Shown piece after piece: positions 35,704 through 46,161 of a stretch of 64,000 nt of DNA. The stretch covers positions 186,001-250,000 of the forward strand of contig NZ_JAFREP010000014.1 of assembly GCF_017377855.1 (NCBI RefSeq), written 5' to 3'. Under the pieces are notes generated by a model. It was not told where the DNA came from. It saw nothing but the letters and a program-made list of their open reading frames with translations, and ran no database searches. This stretch comes from Acanthopleuribacter pedis (GTDB lineage: Bacteria; Acidobacteriota; Holophagae; Acanthopleuribacterales; Acanthopleuribacteraceae). Position 1 is the stretch's first letter, and the number at the start of each line of letters is the position of its first letter. The position numbers and the translations under genes are program-made.

Positions 35704-38700
35704 ATGCCGAAGTTTGCGATCCCCGCGTTCCGTGTCCTCCCACTTGCCGCCCTCGTTTGTCTGCTTACTTTATTTTCCTGTGGCCGAAAAGCCGAGGCGC
35801 CCTCCGGCGTCGTGGTTCAGCCCCAAGAACTTTTGAGCGCGTTTCCCCAAGCCGATGTTTCCCGCAAGGAACCACTGCGCTTTGTTTTCAAAGAACGCGT
35901 TGTTGCCGCGGCCTCGGTAGGCGAAGCCGTGCCGGAAGGGATGCTGACCTTTACCCCGGCCGTGGCCGGGACGGCCCGTTGGCGCGACGGACAAACACTC
36001 GCATTTGAACCCGAGGAATTTTTCGAATCGGGCAGCCAATATATTGCCACCATTGATCTTGGCAAAATTGGCGGCCAAGGCGGTTCGACCTCGCTGGAAT
36101 TCAAAACCCGCGTTCGGGGTTTGGATGTGGAACTGGGTGCCTTGCGCACGGCGGGCGACGGCGGCGGCCGTTGGCTCAGCCTCGAAGGCACCTTGCACGC
36201 GGCCGATTACGAACCTGGCGAGGCGCTGGAGAAAACGATCACGGCGACCCAGGATCAAAGTAACTTGCCGGTGAAATGGAGCCATTCGCCGGACGGGCGG
36301 TTGCACCGCTTCACCATCGACAACATCGAACGCAAAAACTACGCGGGCAAACTCCTCGTGCGTTGGGACGCGGCCGGTCTCGGTCTCCCGGCGCGCGGCG
36401 AAAAATCGTATGACATTCCCGGCATTGATGTTTTTTCTTTGCTGACGATTGCCACGGCCGGCGATCCGGTGCCCCACGTTCTGTTGACCTTTTCCGATCC
36501 ACTCGATCCCGACCAAGATTTGACCGGTTTGATCCATGCCGAAGGGGTTTCCTTTGACTTGGAAATCAACGGCAACCAGGTGCGCGCGGTGCCGCGCGGG
36601 GGCTGGACCGGTGCGATGACGGTTCAGGTCGCTACCGGAATTCGCAACCGCGCCGGTGGCGCGCTGCGCCGCGGCGGCCAACAGCGGTTGGTGTTTGAGG
36701 AGCCGCAACCGGCGGTGCGTTTTGCCGATGCCGGGGTGATTGTACCCAACCAGGAAGCGGCCGTATTCCCCTTTGAAGCCGTCAATGTCAAAGCGGTAGA
36801 TGTGCGTGTGGTGCGCATTAGTGAAAAAAATGTCCCGCAGTTTTTGCAAGTCAACCAACTCAACCAGCAGCGTGAGCTTTACCGCGTCGGCAAGGAAGTG
36901 CTGCACAAGAAAGTGGCGCTTGACGGCGACCCTTCCCTGAATCTCAAGGCATGGAACCGCCACGGGCTCGATCTCAGCGAGCTGGTCAAACTCGAACCCG
37001 GTGCTTTGTACCAGGTCACCTTGGGTTTCCGAAAAAGCTACAGCCTGTATTCCTGCAACGAGGGGGACGGCGGCGATAGCGCGTCGGAAGAATCGGTGAT
37101 CGGCGCGTTGGCGCCGGAACAAGATGCGAGCTACTGGAACTATTACCAAGATTACAGCAACTACAACTACCGTCACCGTAACAACCCCTGTCATCGCAGT
37201 TACTACACCGGTTCTCGCTTGCAGCGCCGCAACTTTTTGGCGTCCAACCTCGGTTTAACCGTGAAACGTCAGCCCAACGACGATCTACATGTGTTCGTCA
37301 CCGACCTGAATACGGCCAAGCCACTGAGCAACGTGGGTTTGTCGGTGTATGACTTCCAGCAAACCGAGTTGGCGATTGCCAAAACCGATAGCCGCGGCCA
37401 CGCGGTGATCAAAGACCTGGATCAACCCTTCCTGGTCATCGCCAAATACGGGGTGCAACGCGGCTACCTCAACCTCAACGACGGCTACGCGCTTTCGATG
37501 AGCCGGTTTGAAGTTGGCGGTGCACGGGCCCAAAAAGGATTGCGCGGTTATATCTACGGCGAACGTGGTGTGTGGCGGCCGGGGGATCCCATCCATCTGA
37601 CCTTTGTCTTGCAGGATGCGGCCGCGTCCTTACCCAAGGATCACCCGGTTGTTCTGAAATTCACCGATCCGCGCGGCCGGTTGGTAGAACAACGCGTTTC
37701 TCGCGAGGGTGTTGACGGCTTTTATGCCTTTACCCTCGAAACCGAGGAGGAGGCGCCGACCGGCATGTGGTCGGCGGTGATTGACGTCGGTGGTGTTCAA
37801 TTTCGCAAACCGATCCGGGTGGAAACCATCATGCCGAACCGGCTGAAAATTGGTTTTGCGCTGGATCGCGAGCAACTGGTGGTTGGCGAGGAAGCTTGGG
37901 CCGACATGAGCGCCAATTGGTTACACGGTGCCGTGGCCAAGGAACTCAAGGCCGATGTACGCGTCAACTACGTTCGGGTGAAAACGCGTTTCAAAACCTT
38001 TGAGGACTTTTCCTTCGACGATCCCACCCGTTTTTTCCGCGGTCAGGAACGGCTACTCAAGGAAACCGTCCTCGATCAAGACGGCAAGGCGCGCTTCACG
38101 ATTGAGATCAACGAGCAGTTCCGTCCGCCCGGGGTGCTACGTGCCGATTTCACGACCCGCGTGTTCGAGCCGAGCGGGGCTTTTAGTATTGACGCGTTTT
38201 CGGTGCCTGTTCACCCCTACCGTAGCTATGTCGGGGTCAAACCACCGCGAGGCGACGCGGCGCGCAATATGTTGCTGACAGATCGTGATCACGAGGTTCA
38301 GATTGTGACCCTAGACCCCGCCGGCAAGCCGGTTTCGCGGCAAGGTGTGAAGGTCGAGGTGTTTAAGCTCAGTTGGGAATGGTGGTGGGATCAGGAATCC
38401 AACAGCCTTACCTCCCGCCAGGCCGGTCAGTTGGTGACGCCACTCTCGCAGGGTTTGGTGAATACCGTGAATGGCCAAGGACGCTACACCCTCAATGTGA
38501 AGTACCCCGAGTGGGGCCGTTACCTGATTCGTGTGACCGATCCCGACGGTCACCGTGCCGGTCGCATCGTTTATATCGATTGGCCGGGTTGGGCCGGGCG
38601 CCGTCAGCAGGAAGGCGGTGGCGATGCGGCGCGCTTGAGTTTCGAGGCCGACAAAAGCGCCTACCGCGTGGGTGACGAGGTGCTGTTGTCGCTGCCCAGC

Positions 38701-41220
38701 GCACAGAACAGTCGCATTTTGGTGAGTTTGGAGCGCGGTGAAACCGTATTGGAGACCCATTGGTTGGAAGGCCGCGCGGGCACGGTGCCCTTCCGCTTCA
38801 AAACCACGGCGGCGATGGCGCCCAACGTCTATGCCCACGTGACGCTGATTCAACCCCAGGCCCGCCACAAAAACGACCGGCCGATGCGTTTGTACGGGGT
38901 GATTCCCATCCCGGTCGAGGATCCCGGCACCCGGCTGCAGCCGCAAATCACCATGGCCGACGTACTCCAGCCGGAGCAGGAAGTGACCATTGAGGTCGCG
39001 GAGAAAACGGGCCGCGCCATGACCTACACGCTGGCGATGGTGGACGACGGCTTGTTGGATCTCACCCGCTTCAAAACACCGGATCCCTGGGGCGCTTTTT
39101 ACGCCAAGCAGGCGTTGTTGGTGAAAACCTACGATCAATTCCGCTCGGTGCTGGGCGCATCGGGTATGCCGCTGACGCAAATCTTGGCGGTGGGCGGCGG
39201 TGAAGACGGTGGCGGCGATAAACCGCCCAAAATGAACCGTTTCAAGCCGGTGGTTTTTGCCCTAGGCCCCTTTCGGCTGGAGCCTGGCCAACGCAAAACA
39301 CACAAGCTGACCTTGCCTAACTACGTGGGTTCGGTGCGCACCATGGTGGTGGCCGGCCGCGGCACGGCCTACGGGTCGGCCGAAAAAACCACGCCGGTCC
39401 GTAAACCGCTGATGCTGCTGGCCTCCGCGCCGCGGGTGCTGGGACCGGGCGAACGGTTTGCCCTGCCGGTGACCCTGTTTGCCATGGAAGAGGATGTGCG
39501 CGAGGTGCAGGTGACCTTAAACCTGGAGGGTGATGCGACCTTGCGAGGCGACGCCCAGCAAACGGTGACCTTTACCCAAACCGGGGACCAGACCTTGCCG
39601 CTTTTTGCCGAGGTCGGCCAAGCCACGGGGACCCTGACCTTTAAAGCCGAGGCGGTTGCCGGCAAACACCGCGCCTCAACCGAGGTGTCGGTGGATGTGC
39701 GCAACCCCAATCCCGAGATGGTGAAAACCCACGATGCGGTGGTTGCGCCCGGGTCGTCTTTCGAGTACGCCTACCAAGCCGTCGGCATGAAGGGCTCCAA
39801 TCAAGGTGTGGTTGAGGTCTCCAGTGTGCCCGCGCTGAACCTTGGCCGCCGCCTGGATTACTTGGTTCGCTACCCCCACGGCTGCGTGGAGCAAACTACC
39901 TCGGCCGCCTTTCCCCAGCTTTACCTCAGCAAGCTGATGAAGTTGGCGCCGGACCGTCTCAAAGAAGTTGAGGAGAACATTCACGAGGCGATGGGGCGGT
40001 TGGCGCGTTTCCAACAAAGCAGCGGGGGCCTGTCCTATTGGCCTGGTCAAATGAGTTACCACTTCTGGTCGACGAGCTACGCGGGCCACTTCATGCTGGA
40101 AGCAAAACGTTTGGGTTATGCGCTGCCCGCCGGTTTCCTCGGCCCATGGAAACAGTTTCAGACCCACACCGCCAACAACTGGCAAACCAACGAACATGCA
40201 ACAGAGCTGGATCAAGCCTACCGTCTGTTTACCTTGGCCCTTGCCGATGCACCGGCGCTCGGCGCCATGAACCGCTTCCGCGAAACGCGGCCGACCAACG
40301 ACGTCGCCCGATATCTTTTGGCCGCCGCCTACCATCTCGCCGGGCGACCGGAGGGCGGCGATCAGTTGGTGGCGGTTCAACACGTCGCTTACCGCGAATA
40401 CCGCGATACTGATATCACCCTGGGTTCCCTGACGCGCGACCAAGCACTGGTCATCGAAGCACGGCTCCACATGGGCCAACGTGGTGCGTTGGTAGAGGAC
40501 ATTAAGAAACTGTCGGCAACGCTAAACGGGCCGCAATGGCTCAGCACCCATTCCACCGCCTTTGCCTTGATGGCGATGGCACGCTTTGCCGACGCGGGCA
40601 TGGGTTTGCGGTTTGAATTGGCCTTGGGTGGTTCAGCGGCCCAAAATCTGACCCAAGACAAACCCATCTACCAGCACTTGTTCGACCCCGACCGTGTCGG
40701 TAACGGTTCCCTGACGTTAAACAACCCGATGGAGACACCCTTGTTCGTTACCACCATCTTGCGAGGGCGCCCGGCGGCGGGTCAAGAAATCGATACCGCG
40801 TCTCAGTTGTCCATGATGGTTAACTACCAAGATTATGATGGAAAACCCGTCGATGTACGTCGTCTTCAGCAGGGGCAAACTTTTTTCGCGAAGGTGAAAG
40901 TCACGCACCCCAACAAACAAGGACGTACCTACCGCCACCTGGCCCTGAGTTCGGTGTTCCCCAGCGGATGGGAAATCAACCAAAATCCTCCCGCCGCCGG
41001 CAACAGGTCCCGAGAAGCCGGTTACACTTATCGGGATGTACGCGATGATCGCGTGCATACGTACTTCCACTTAAAACCTGGTGAGACCAAGGAATTTTCT
41101 GTTCTCTTGACCGCGGCGTATCTGGGCCGGTATTACCTGCCGGCCACCAGTGCCGAGGCAATGTATGACGCTACGATCAATGCCTCGGTTCACGGGTACT
41201 GGGTGGAAGTCGTCCCTTAA
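35704..41220 (+). CDS. Alpha-2-macroglobulin family lipoprotein with thioester motif
   Basis: 1838 residues from ATG 35704; the in-frame GTG at 35701 is a less likely start. The lipobox LLTLFSC predicts an outer-membrane or periplasmic lipoprotein. Several MG beta-sandwich domains lead to the MG/bait region (about 600-1100), the A2M domain (about 1160-1250), and the thioester site HGCVEQ (Cys about 1395). The following alpha/alpha toroid repeats include SSGGLSYWPGQ and ELDQAYRLF. Bacterial homologues trap foreign proteases in the periplasm and usually sit beside penicillin-binding protein 1C; here no such gene follows. The carbonic anhydrase gene starts 22 bases downstream. Confidence 0.93.
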   Translation: MPKFAIPAFRVLPLAALVCLLTLFSCGRKAEAPSGVVVQPQELLSAFPQADVSRKEPLRFVFKERVVAAASVGEAVPEGMLTFTPAVAGTARWRDGQTLAFEPEEFFESGSQYIATIDLGKIGGQGGSTSLEFKTRVRGLDVELGALRTAGDGGGRWLSLEGTLHAADYEPGEALEKTITATQDQSNLPVKWSHSPDGRLHRFTIDNIERKNYAGKLLVRWDAAGLGLPARGEKSYDIPGIDVFSLLTIATAGDPVPHVLLTFSDPLDPDQDLTGLIHAEGVSFDLEINGNQVRAVPRGGWTGAMTVQVATGIRNRAGGALRRGGQQRLVFEEPQPAVRFADAGVIVPNQEAAVFPFEAVNVKAVDVRVVRISEKNVPQFLQVNQLNQQRELYRVGKEVLHKKVALDGDPSLNLKAWNRHGLDLSELVKLEPGALYQVTLGFRKSYSLYSCNEGDGGDSASEESVIGALAPEQDASYWNYYQDYSNYNYRHRNNPCHRSYYTGSRLQRRNFLASNLGLTVKRQPNDDLHVFVTDLNTAKPLSNVGLSVYDFQQTELAIAKTDSRGHAVIKDLDQPFLVIAKYGVQRGYLNLNDGYALSMSRFEVGGARAQKGLRGYIYGERGVWRPGDPIHLTFVLQDAAASLPKDHPVVLKFTDPRGRLVEQRVSREGVDGFYAFTLETEEEAPTGMWSAVIDVGGVQFRKPIRVETIMPNRLKIGFALDREQLVVGEEAWADMSANWLHGAVAKELKADVRVNYVRVKTRFKTFEDFSFDDPTRFFRGQERLLKETVLDQDGKARFTIEINEQFRPPGVLRADFTTRVFEPSGAFSIDAFSVPVHPYRSYVGVKPPRGDAARNMLLTDRDHEVQIVTLDPAGKPVSRQGVKVEVFKLSWEWWWDQESNSLTSRQAGQLVTPLSQGLVNTVNGQGRYTLNVKYPEWGRYLIRVTDPDGHRAGRIVYIDWPGWAGRRQQEGGGDAARLSFEADKSAYRVGDEVLLSLPSAQNSRILVSLERGETVLETHWLEGRAGTVPFRFKTTAAMAPNVYAHVTLIQPQARHKNDRPMRLYGVIPIPVEDPGTRLQPQITMADVLQPEQEVTIEVAEKTGRAMTYTLAMVDDGLLDLTRFKTPDPWGAFYAKQALLVKTYDQFRSVLGASGMPLTQILAVGGGEDGGGDKPPKMNRFKPVVFALGPFRLEPGQRKTHKLTLPNYVGSVRTMVVAGRGTAYGSAEKTTPVRKPLMLLASAPRVLGPGERFALPVTLFAMEEDVREVQVTLNLEGDATLRGDAQQTVTFTQTGDQTLPLFAEVGQATGTLTFKAEAVAGKHRASTEVSVDVRNPNPEMVKTHDAVVAPGSSFEYAYQAVGMKGSNQGVVEVSSVPALNLGRRLDYLVRYPHGCVEQTTSAAFPQLYLSKLMKLAPDRLKEVEENIHEAMGRLARFQQSSGGLSYWPGQMSYHFWSTSYAGHFMLEAKRLGYALPAGFLGPWKQFQTHTANNWQTNEHATELDQAYRLFTLALADAPALGAMNRFRETRPTNDVARYLLAAAYHLAGRPEGGDQLVAVQHVAYREYRDTDITLGSLTRDQALVIEARLHMGQRGALVEDIKKLSATLNGPQWLSTHSTAFALMAMARFADAGMGLRFELALGGSAAQNLTQDKPIYQHLFDPDRVGNGSLTLNNPMETPLFVTTILRGRPAAGQEIDTASQLSMMVNYQDYDGKPVDVRRLQQGQTFFAKVKVTHPNKQGRTYRHLALSSVFPSGWEINQNPPAAGNRSREAGYTYRDVRDDRVHTYFHLKPGETKEFSVLLTAAYLGRYYLPATSAEAMYDATINASVHGYWVEVVP

Positions 41221-41242
41221 GCTCTTTTTTGCGGAGGAAAAC

Positions 41243-41863
41243 ATGGTTTCTGCTTCAGAGGCGTTGGCGCGTTTAAAAGAAGGTAATAAGCGCTTTGTGT
41301 CGGGGGTTCGCGGCTTAGAGGCCATGGCCACCCAAACCCGTATCCCTGAATTCGCGGAGGGCCAGGCACCCTTTGCCGTCATCCTGGGGTGCTCTGACTC
41401 CCGGGTTCCGGTTGAGCTGGTTTTCGACCAGGGGCTGGGTGATTTATTTGTTATTCGGGTTGCGGGTAATGTCGTGGCGCCTTCATTGGTAGGGAGTGTC
41501 GAATTTGCGGCCCTTCATTTGGGTTCCCGCCTGGTCGTGGTGATGGGGCACACGCGTTGTGGTGCGGTAGGCGCCACGATTAGCCAACTTCAACAACCCA
41601 CGGATACGCATTCGCGCAACCTTCTGTCGATTGTGGACCGGGTACGGCCCGCGGTGGAATCCTTGCTAACAACTGAATTGGCCGATGATCCGGCAAAGCT
41701 GGCAAAGGAAGCGGTGCGCGCCAACGTGCGTATGTCCGCGAATCATCTGCGACATGGTTCGGCGACACTGGAAAAACTCATCGCCGAGGAAGGTTTGGTT
41801 GTCGTTGGTGCCGAATACGCCCTGGAAACGGGTGAGGTCGACTTTTTCGACGGCTTGCCCTAA
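41243..41863 (+). CDS. Beta-class carbonic anhydrase
   Basis: 206 residues from ATG 41243 (GCGGAGG upstream). Zinc ligands and catalytic residues are visible in ILGCSDSRVP and GHTRCGAV, with the dimer-typical FVIRVAGN and GSVEFAALHLG. It interconverts CO2 and bicarbonate in the cytosol. No signal peptide is visible. It is 22 bases from the macroglobulin stop and possibly cotranscribed. Confidence 0.95.
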   Translation: MVSASEALARLKEGNKRFVSGVRGLEAMATQTRIPEFAEGQAPFAVILGCSDSRVPVELVFDQGLGDLFVIRVAGNVVAPSLVGSVEFAALHLGSRLVVVMGHTRCGAVGATISQLQQPTDTHSRNLLSIVDRVRPAVESLLTTELADDPAKLAKEAVRANVRMSANHLRHGSATLEKLIAEEGLVVVGAEYALETGEVDFFDGLP

Positions 41864-41870
41864 CTAGCCT

Positions 41871-41904
41871 GGGAAGCGAAGCTGCGCTTGGGCTTTCGCT
41901 TCCC
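41871..41904 (+). terminator. Hairpin after the carbonic anhydrase gene
   Basis: GGGAAGCGAA and TTCGCTTCCC form a perfect 10-bp stem with a 14-base loop. A T-tract is lacking, so termination is only likely. Confidence 0.5.
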
Positions 41905-42072
41905 GCTTTGGGTCGGTGTGCCCGTGCGATTCATGGGGGGTTGCCGACTGGCGCGTGATTTGGCACCCATCTCGCGATTTCTAACCCGTTCCGGTTGGGA
42001 TTCGTATTCGCCAGGACGCGTTGTTTCAGGTATGATTTTGGTTCCTCCTTCTCTTCATATCATGCAGCGCGA

Positions 42073-42675
42073 ATGGACCGTTCTATGTCAAAGAGCCCCG
42101 GCGACCTCACTCAATTGTTCCAGCGATGGATCCAACACAGTGATAATGAAGCATTTGACCATGCTGTCGACTTAGTCTACAAAGACTTAAAGCGCGCGGC
42201 ACACAACCACCGTGCCCGTTTTCCCAACAGCCGTTTCCAGACCACCGAGCTGGTCAGCGAGTCGATTGCCAAGCTCATGCCAGTCCGGGAGAAACTCCAA
42301 CTTTCCAGTCGAACCCACTTCGTAAATTTGGTAGCGCTTGCGTGCCGTCGTTTTCTTCAGGAAGAGATTCGTTCTAAAAATTTGCAAAAGCACGGCGGCA
42401 AGGATTTGGTGCTGGAGCCGCTGGGTGAAGATGATGTTTTGCAGCACACCTCGATTGAGGAGTCGCTGATTATTTCACAAGCGCTGGAGAAGATCCGCGA
42501 TCAGGATCGCCAGTTGTTCGACATCGTCTATTATCGCCATTTTCTAGGGTTCACCATCGATGAGGTGTCCAAGGCTTGTGATTGTTCCGTGGCCCATGTG
42601 AACCGGAAGTGGCAATTTGCCCAAGCGTGGCTTTACGATTTGCTGACCCACGGCGAAGATGGCGAGGAAGACTAG
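42073..42675 (+). CDS. ECF-family RNA polymerase sigma factor
   Basis: About 200 residues from ATG 42073; an ATG at 42085 is an alternative. A region-2-like half (about 30-110, FQTTELVSESIAKL) and a C-terminal helix-turn-helix (about 140-195, DIVYYRHFLGFTIDEVSKAC then SVAHVNRKWQFAQAWL) are visible. Like the sigma factor at 846-1520, it belongs to the kinase-associated type. The nearest kinase is 4 kb away on the other strand. Its TAG stop lies within a repeat element of family A. Confidence 0.85.
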   Translation: MDRSMSKSPGDLTQLFQRWIQHSDNEAFDHAVDLVYKDLKRAAHNHRARFPNSRFQTTELVSESIAKLMPVREKLQLSSRTHFVNLVALACRRFLQEEIRSKNLQKHGGKDLVLEPLGEDDVLQHTSIEESLIISQALEKIRDQDRQLFDIVYYRHFLGFTIDEVSKACDCSVAHVNRKWQFAQAWLYDLLTHGEDGEED

Positions 42676-42737
42676 CCCGCGTGTCTCACAAGGCGTTCAG
42701 TTTCTCGCGACGAATCCTGGTGAGAAATGCGGGCTAG
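42672..42737. repeat. Repeat family A, copy A2 (66 bp), overlapping a stop codon
   Basis: CTAGCCCGCGTGTCTCAC (42672-42689) and GTGAGAAATGCGGGCTAG (42720-42737) are inverted ends matching at 16 of 18 positions. The inner right flank CTCGCGACGAATCCTG matches copy A3. The TAG of the sigma factor gene is inside the left end. Confidence 0.85.
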
Positions 42738-42815
42738 ATTACCTGTTTGCAGGTGTTTTGGGAAACAAGGCCGGCCCGCGCTTGGGCGCGGTACCGGCGC
42801 ATGCAACCCTGTTCG

Positions 42816-44837
42816 CTAGCCAATGGCATAGGCGATGCCGCTTGGGGTTCGTTTTCGCGGCACACGAGCGACAGGACTAGGAAACGGTTTTTGCCGTTTG
42901 GGTTTGATGAGGTCGGTCTTTTCCTCGGTCGTCTTGTTCCCGGTCAGGGTGGTTTTCACCATTTCGACCAGTGGGAGCAACGCCGGTTCGGTAATATTTG
43001 GCAGGCAGTCGACGGAAAAGAGGCCAACGAGCTGGTCGTTCATGACCACCGGTAAGGCGTGGCTACCATGGAGCGCCATTTTTTTAAGTGCCTCTGCAAT
43101 CGGCGTTTGAGGACGGACCGTCTCAACCTCGACGCCCATGATCGAGCGGACGGTGAAATGGGCGGCATCGTTGGCGCGCCCTGCCGCGCGGCTGGGTAGG
43201 AGAAGTGTGTCTACCATCCCGACCAGATGGGCTTGATCGGTTTCTACCGGGATGAACCGGGTTTTGCGGCGCGCACGGTAGTGGTAGGCCAAATCGGCCA
43301 AATCTTCTGGATCAAGGGTGATTGGGTTGTTGTCCATCACTTGGTCGACCGTCTTTTGGTCGATCTTTAGGTGAATGAGGGGTGATTTACCCGCTTCAGA
43401 CCAGTCACTGACCGGTTCGCCACTCATGCGGCGCTCATGCATGGCGCAGGTTAAGCGGTGTCGGGCTTCGACGGAGTTACTTTTCTCCAGAAAATTCGCA
43501 AAACTTCGGCGCATCCAGGTCGCCCCGTTGGTAATTCGCTCACAGCGTTTGACCAGGGGTTCCAGCAGCGTGTGACGCACGGTTTTATCGATGCCGTGTC
43601 TCTCTAAGCCGTTGTGGGCCATAGGAAGAAGTTCGTCGAGGACGAGTTCGTGGGCGGGGTAGATCTTGCCGTCAAGCCACTTGATCGGTGTGGTGATACC
43701 GGTTTTCGCTGCATTGTAGAAATTCGCCCTGGCCTTGTCGAAGCGCATTCGGTGGGGAAGGTCGCGGTAGCGATCTGTCAGCCCGGCCATCATTCCCCAC
43801 CAGAACGCCGCGTTGGCCGTTTGGTCGGCCAGGGTTGGGCCCGCGGGGAGAATGCGGTTCTCAATACGCAAGTGGGGTTTTTTGTCGGTTACGCCGTAGC
43901 AAACACGGTTCCATCGATAAACGGTCCCGGTAAGCAACTGGAATGCCGGCAGGGTGGGCGGGTGATCCGGGGACGCTTTTTCACTGTAATCGTCGGTGGT
44001 CGTTACGATGAAGCGGTGATCAATGAGGTCTTCCCAGAAAAGATCCAGTGGTGAGTCCCCGGCCCAGTCGTTGCCAAACTTAACGCGCGGAGGGCGTTCC
44101 CTCAAGGGTCCGACTTGGTGGCGTGTATCAATCGAGGAGCGGAACAAACCAATCCGTGTCTCGTGCCACAATCGGGCACCAAACAAAAGCGGACTGTTGG
44201 CGGATACGGCGAGCAGTGGGGCCGCGATGAGCTGGGCGAAGTTGTATTGATCGGCAAAGTCGCTGGGATTTATCTGATAGTGCAATTGAAAGCTGGTTGT
44301 TGCGGCTTCCAAAAGTGAACATCCGTGGCGAATGTTAAGTTCATCCTCGCCGGTGAGGGTTACCTGGAAATCACGGCCGCCGCGCAGGCGTCGCAAGTTT
44401 TGGTCAATCTCTTGGTAGCGTGGCAAGGGCGTCATGTTGTGCATCTGAAGATCGCGTTTTTGGATGGTGGGCAGGATGCCGGTGAGGATGGGCATGCAGC
44501 CGACGGTTGCCGCCGTCTGATCAAGGAGGTTCAGGTGATTTTGTAAATCCTCACAAATGGTGGTTAAGGCATCGCTTTTCAGTTCAACGGGTTCGCCGTT
44601 GAGTTCTAAGTTAAAAAGACCGAATTCGTGGACGAATTGAGGGTTGTCCAGCCGACGTAGCAACAATTCGGCGAGCGGGGCGATGCGAAAGTCATGGTGA
44701 ACCAAGGACACTTCTTGCTCATAACCAATGCGGTACCGGTTTTCTTCCAGACGTCGTTGTTCAAACATGGATTGTAATAGGTTTAGGTCGTCGAGGAGTC
44801 GGCGGGTAAAGCTTCGTGTCGCTCTAGGGGATGTCAA
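42816..44837 (-). CDS. GCS2-like glutamate-cysteine ligase fused to a CBS pair
   Basis: 673 residues. Residues about 30-440 resemble the carboxylate-amine ligase (GCS2/YbdK) family: IGYEQEVSLV, HEFGLFNLELN, CSLLEAATTSFQLHYQ and LRIENRILPAGPT fit the family's metal and substrate positions. Residues about 500-635 form two CBS motifs (RFIPVETDQAHLVGMVDTL, then IMGVEVETVRPQTPIAEALK...HALPVVMNDQLVGLFS). A basic tail follows. CBS domains usually bind adenosine nucleotides, so ligase activity could respond to energy state. The substrate is uncertain. It is a single gene with no close partner. Confidence 0.88.
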   Translation of the reverse strand: MTSPRATRSFTRRLLDDLNLLQSMFEQRRLEENRYRIGYEQEVSLVHHDFRIAPLAELLLRRLDNPQFVHEFGLFNLELNGEPVELKSDALTTICEDLQNHLNLLDQTAATVGCMPILTGILPTIQKRDLQMHNMTPLPRYQEIDQNLRRLRGGRDFQVTLTGEDELNIRHGCSLLEAATTSFQLHYQINPSDFADQYNFAQLIAAPLLAVSANSPLLFGARLWHETRIGLFRSSIDTRHQVGPLRERPPRVKFGNDWAGDSPLDLFWEDLIDHRFIVTTTDDYSEKASPDHPPTLPAFQLLTGTVYRWNRVCYGVTDKKPHLRIENRILPAGPTLADQTANAAFWWGMMAGLTDRYRDLPHRMRFDKARANFYNAAKTGITTPIKWLDGKIYPAHELVLDELLPMAHNGLERHGIDKTVRHTLLEPLVKRCERITNGATWMRRSFANFLEKSNSVEARHRLTCAMHERRMSGEPVSDWSEAGKSPLIHLKIDQKTVDQVMDNNPITLDPEDLADLAYHYRARRKTRFIPVETDQAHLVGMVDTLLLPSRAAGRANDAAHFTVRSIMGVEVETVRPQTPIAEALKKMALHGSHALPVVMNDQLVGLFSVDCLPNITEPALLPLVEMVKTTLTGNKTTEEKTDLIKPKRQKPFPSPVARVPRKRTPSGIAYAIG

Positions 44838-46161
44838 AATACCTCCTTATTCAGGTGTTTAGACGGTGATGCCTGCAACATTCATCTCGTGAACCGGAAA
44901 ATCGGTTGAGGTGGACCGTGACGCGGCCGGGATGAAATTGAATGAGGCTGCTCTTACGTGCGGGTCTGTATTGGGATGAGGTGTCGTCTAACGCACTTCA
45001 ACGATAAGCGGCTTCTCACGGTTGGGTACCGGAGCCGGGGGCGTTGCGTCAAAAAAGCGCACGGCCCGTGGTGTTGGTTGTGTGTGCGAGGCGTAAACCA
45101 CTGGTTGGTAATCGAAAGCGAAGGGCATGATCGAAATGTTGGTAGATTTGACTCATGTCTACCAGGTTACTGAAAGAAACTGCGATTGTCAAATTGTCCA
45201 GGGTGGCTTGAATTAACCCGGGGGTAGGATTTTGTTTGGTGCGCGTGTTTCAGGAGGGGTGGAAGGGGAGGTTGGGTGAGTTGATAAAGCCTTTTTATTT
45301 CAGTGTTTTGTGTCTTGATGCTTGCCCGCATTGTGTAGGTGTGTCGCCGAATCGCTTAATTTTGGTCATATTTTCAGGGGTTTGCCTGCCACGCGACGCG
45401 CCACCGTGAGGCATGCGGGTTCGGCATTGAGAAGGGAAGGTGTCGAACAGATTGCGACCCACGCGATCCCTGTTGATTTTGTTCTTTTGTTTTTTTACAT
45501 AAATACTTGGTATCCAATGAACATAGAAGCGTATATAAAAAAAATTAAAAAAAATCACTAAAAAACAACCTACTTTGCGGTTTGCCTAATGACCGGCATT
45601 TGTGAATGAACATGCTTTGGATAGTGAGGTCGTCACCGTGGCCCCCATGGACACCCTGCTCGCTGGTTTGATACCCCGAGTATGGATGGATTAGGGCCGG
45701 TAAGGTCTTGTGCCATCGCTGTTTCGCAAATCCGGGAATGGATTCCCACGTCGGCGGCCCCGCCGTGGGTTGTGCGAACCGCGTTAACCATCGAGGCCGA
45801 GGGTTAACGTTACAGCCGTCAAAAATCGGATCACGTTTTAGGAATTCCAGTCGATTTTGGCGTGCCTGGTTATGTCGTATGGTCACCGTTATGTCTATCC
45901 AATCCTCTTGACCCCGCTCGTTGCCGGGACATCAGGGTGAACCCTTGTTGTGTCTAGGGTTCAGCCCGATACCGGTGTGCTTGGTTGTGGATCGAACACC
46001 CATCAATTCCTTGGGTTCGCGCGTCGGCGCCGCCGACGCTTTGGAACGACCGCGTTTTGCAGACGGATCGGTCGTTCCCGGTCGCTCTTCGGATTGGGGT
46101 GATGACCCGTGGTGGATGGATGGACGCGGCATAACTTGGTCCCACCTTAGAGGAACCAAAT
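44838..46161. other. Gene-free region of about 1.3 kb
   Basis: No convincing gene on either strand. It includes an AT-rich patch at about 45530-45565, unlike the surroundings, and a perfect 8-bp inverted repeat at 45782-45809. It presumably holds promoters of both flanking genes. Confidence 0.6.
45782..45809. repeat. Short perfect inverted repeat
   Basis: CGTTAACC and GGTTAACG are separated by 12 bases. It could be an operator or a short hairpin; the context gives no more. Confidence 0.4.

Noticed and set aside
45295..45561. Small frames on both strands in the gene-free region
   Set aside because: Composition is not protein-like and they lie across AT-rich sequence. No ribosome site of note.
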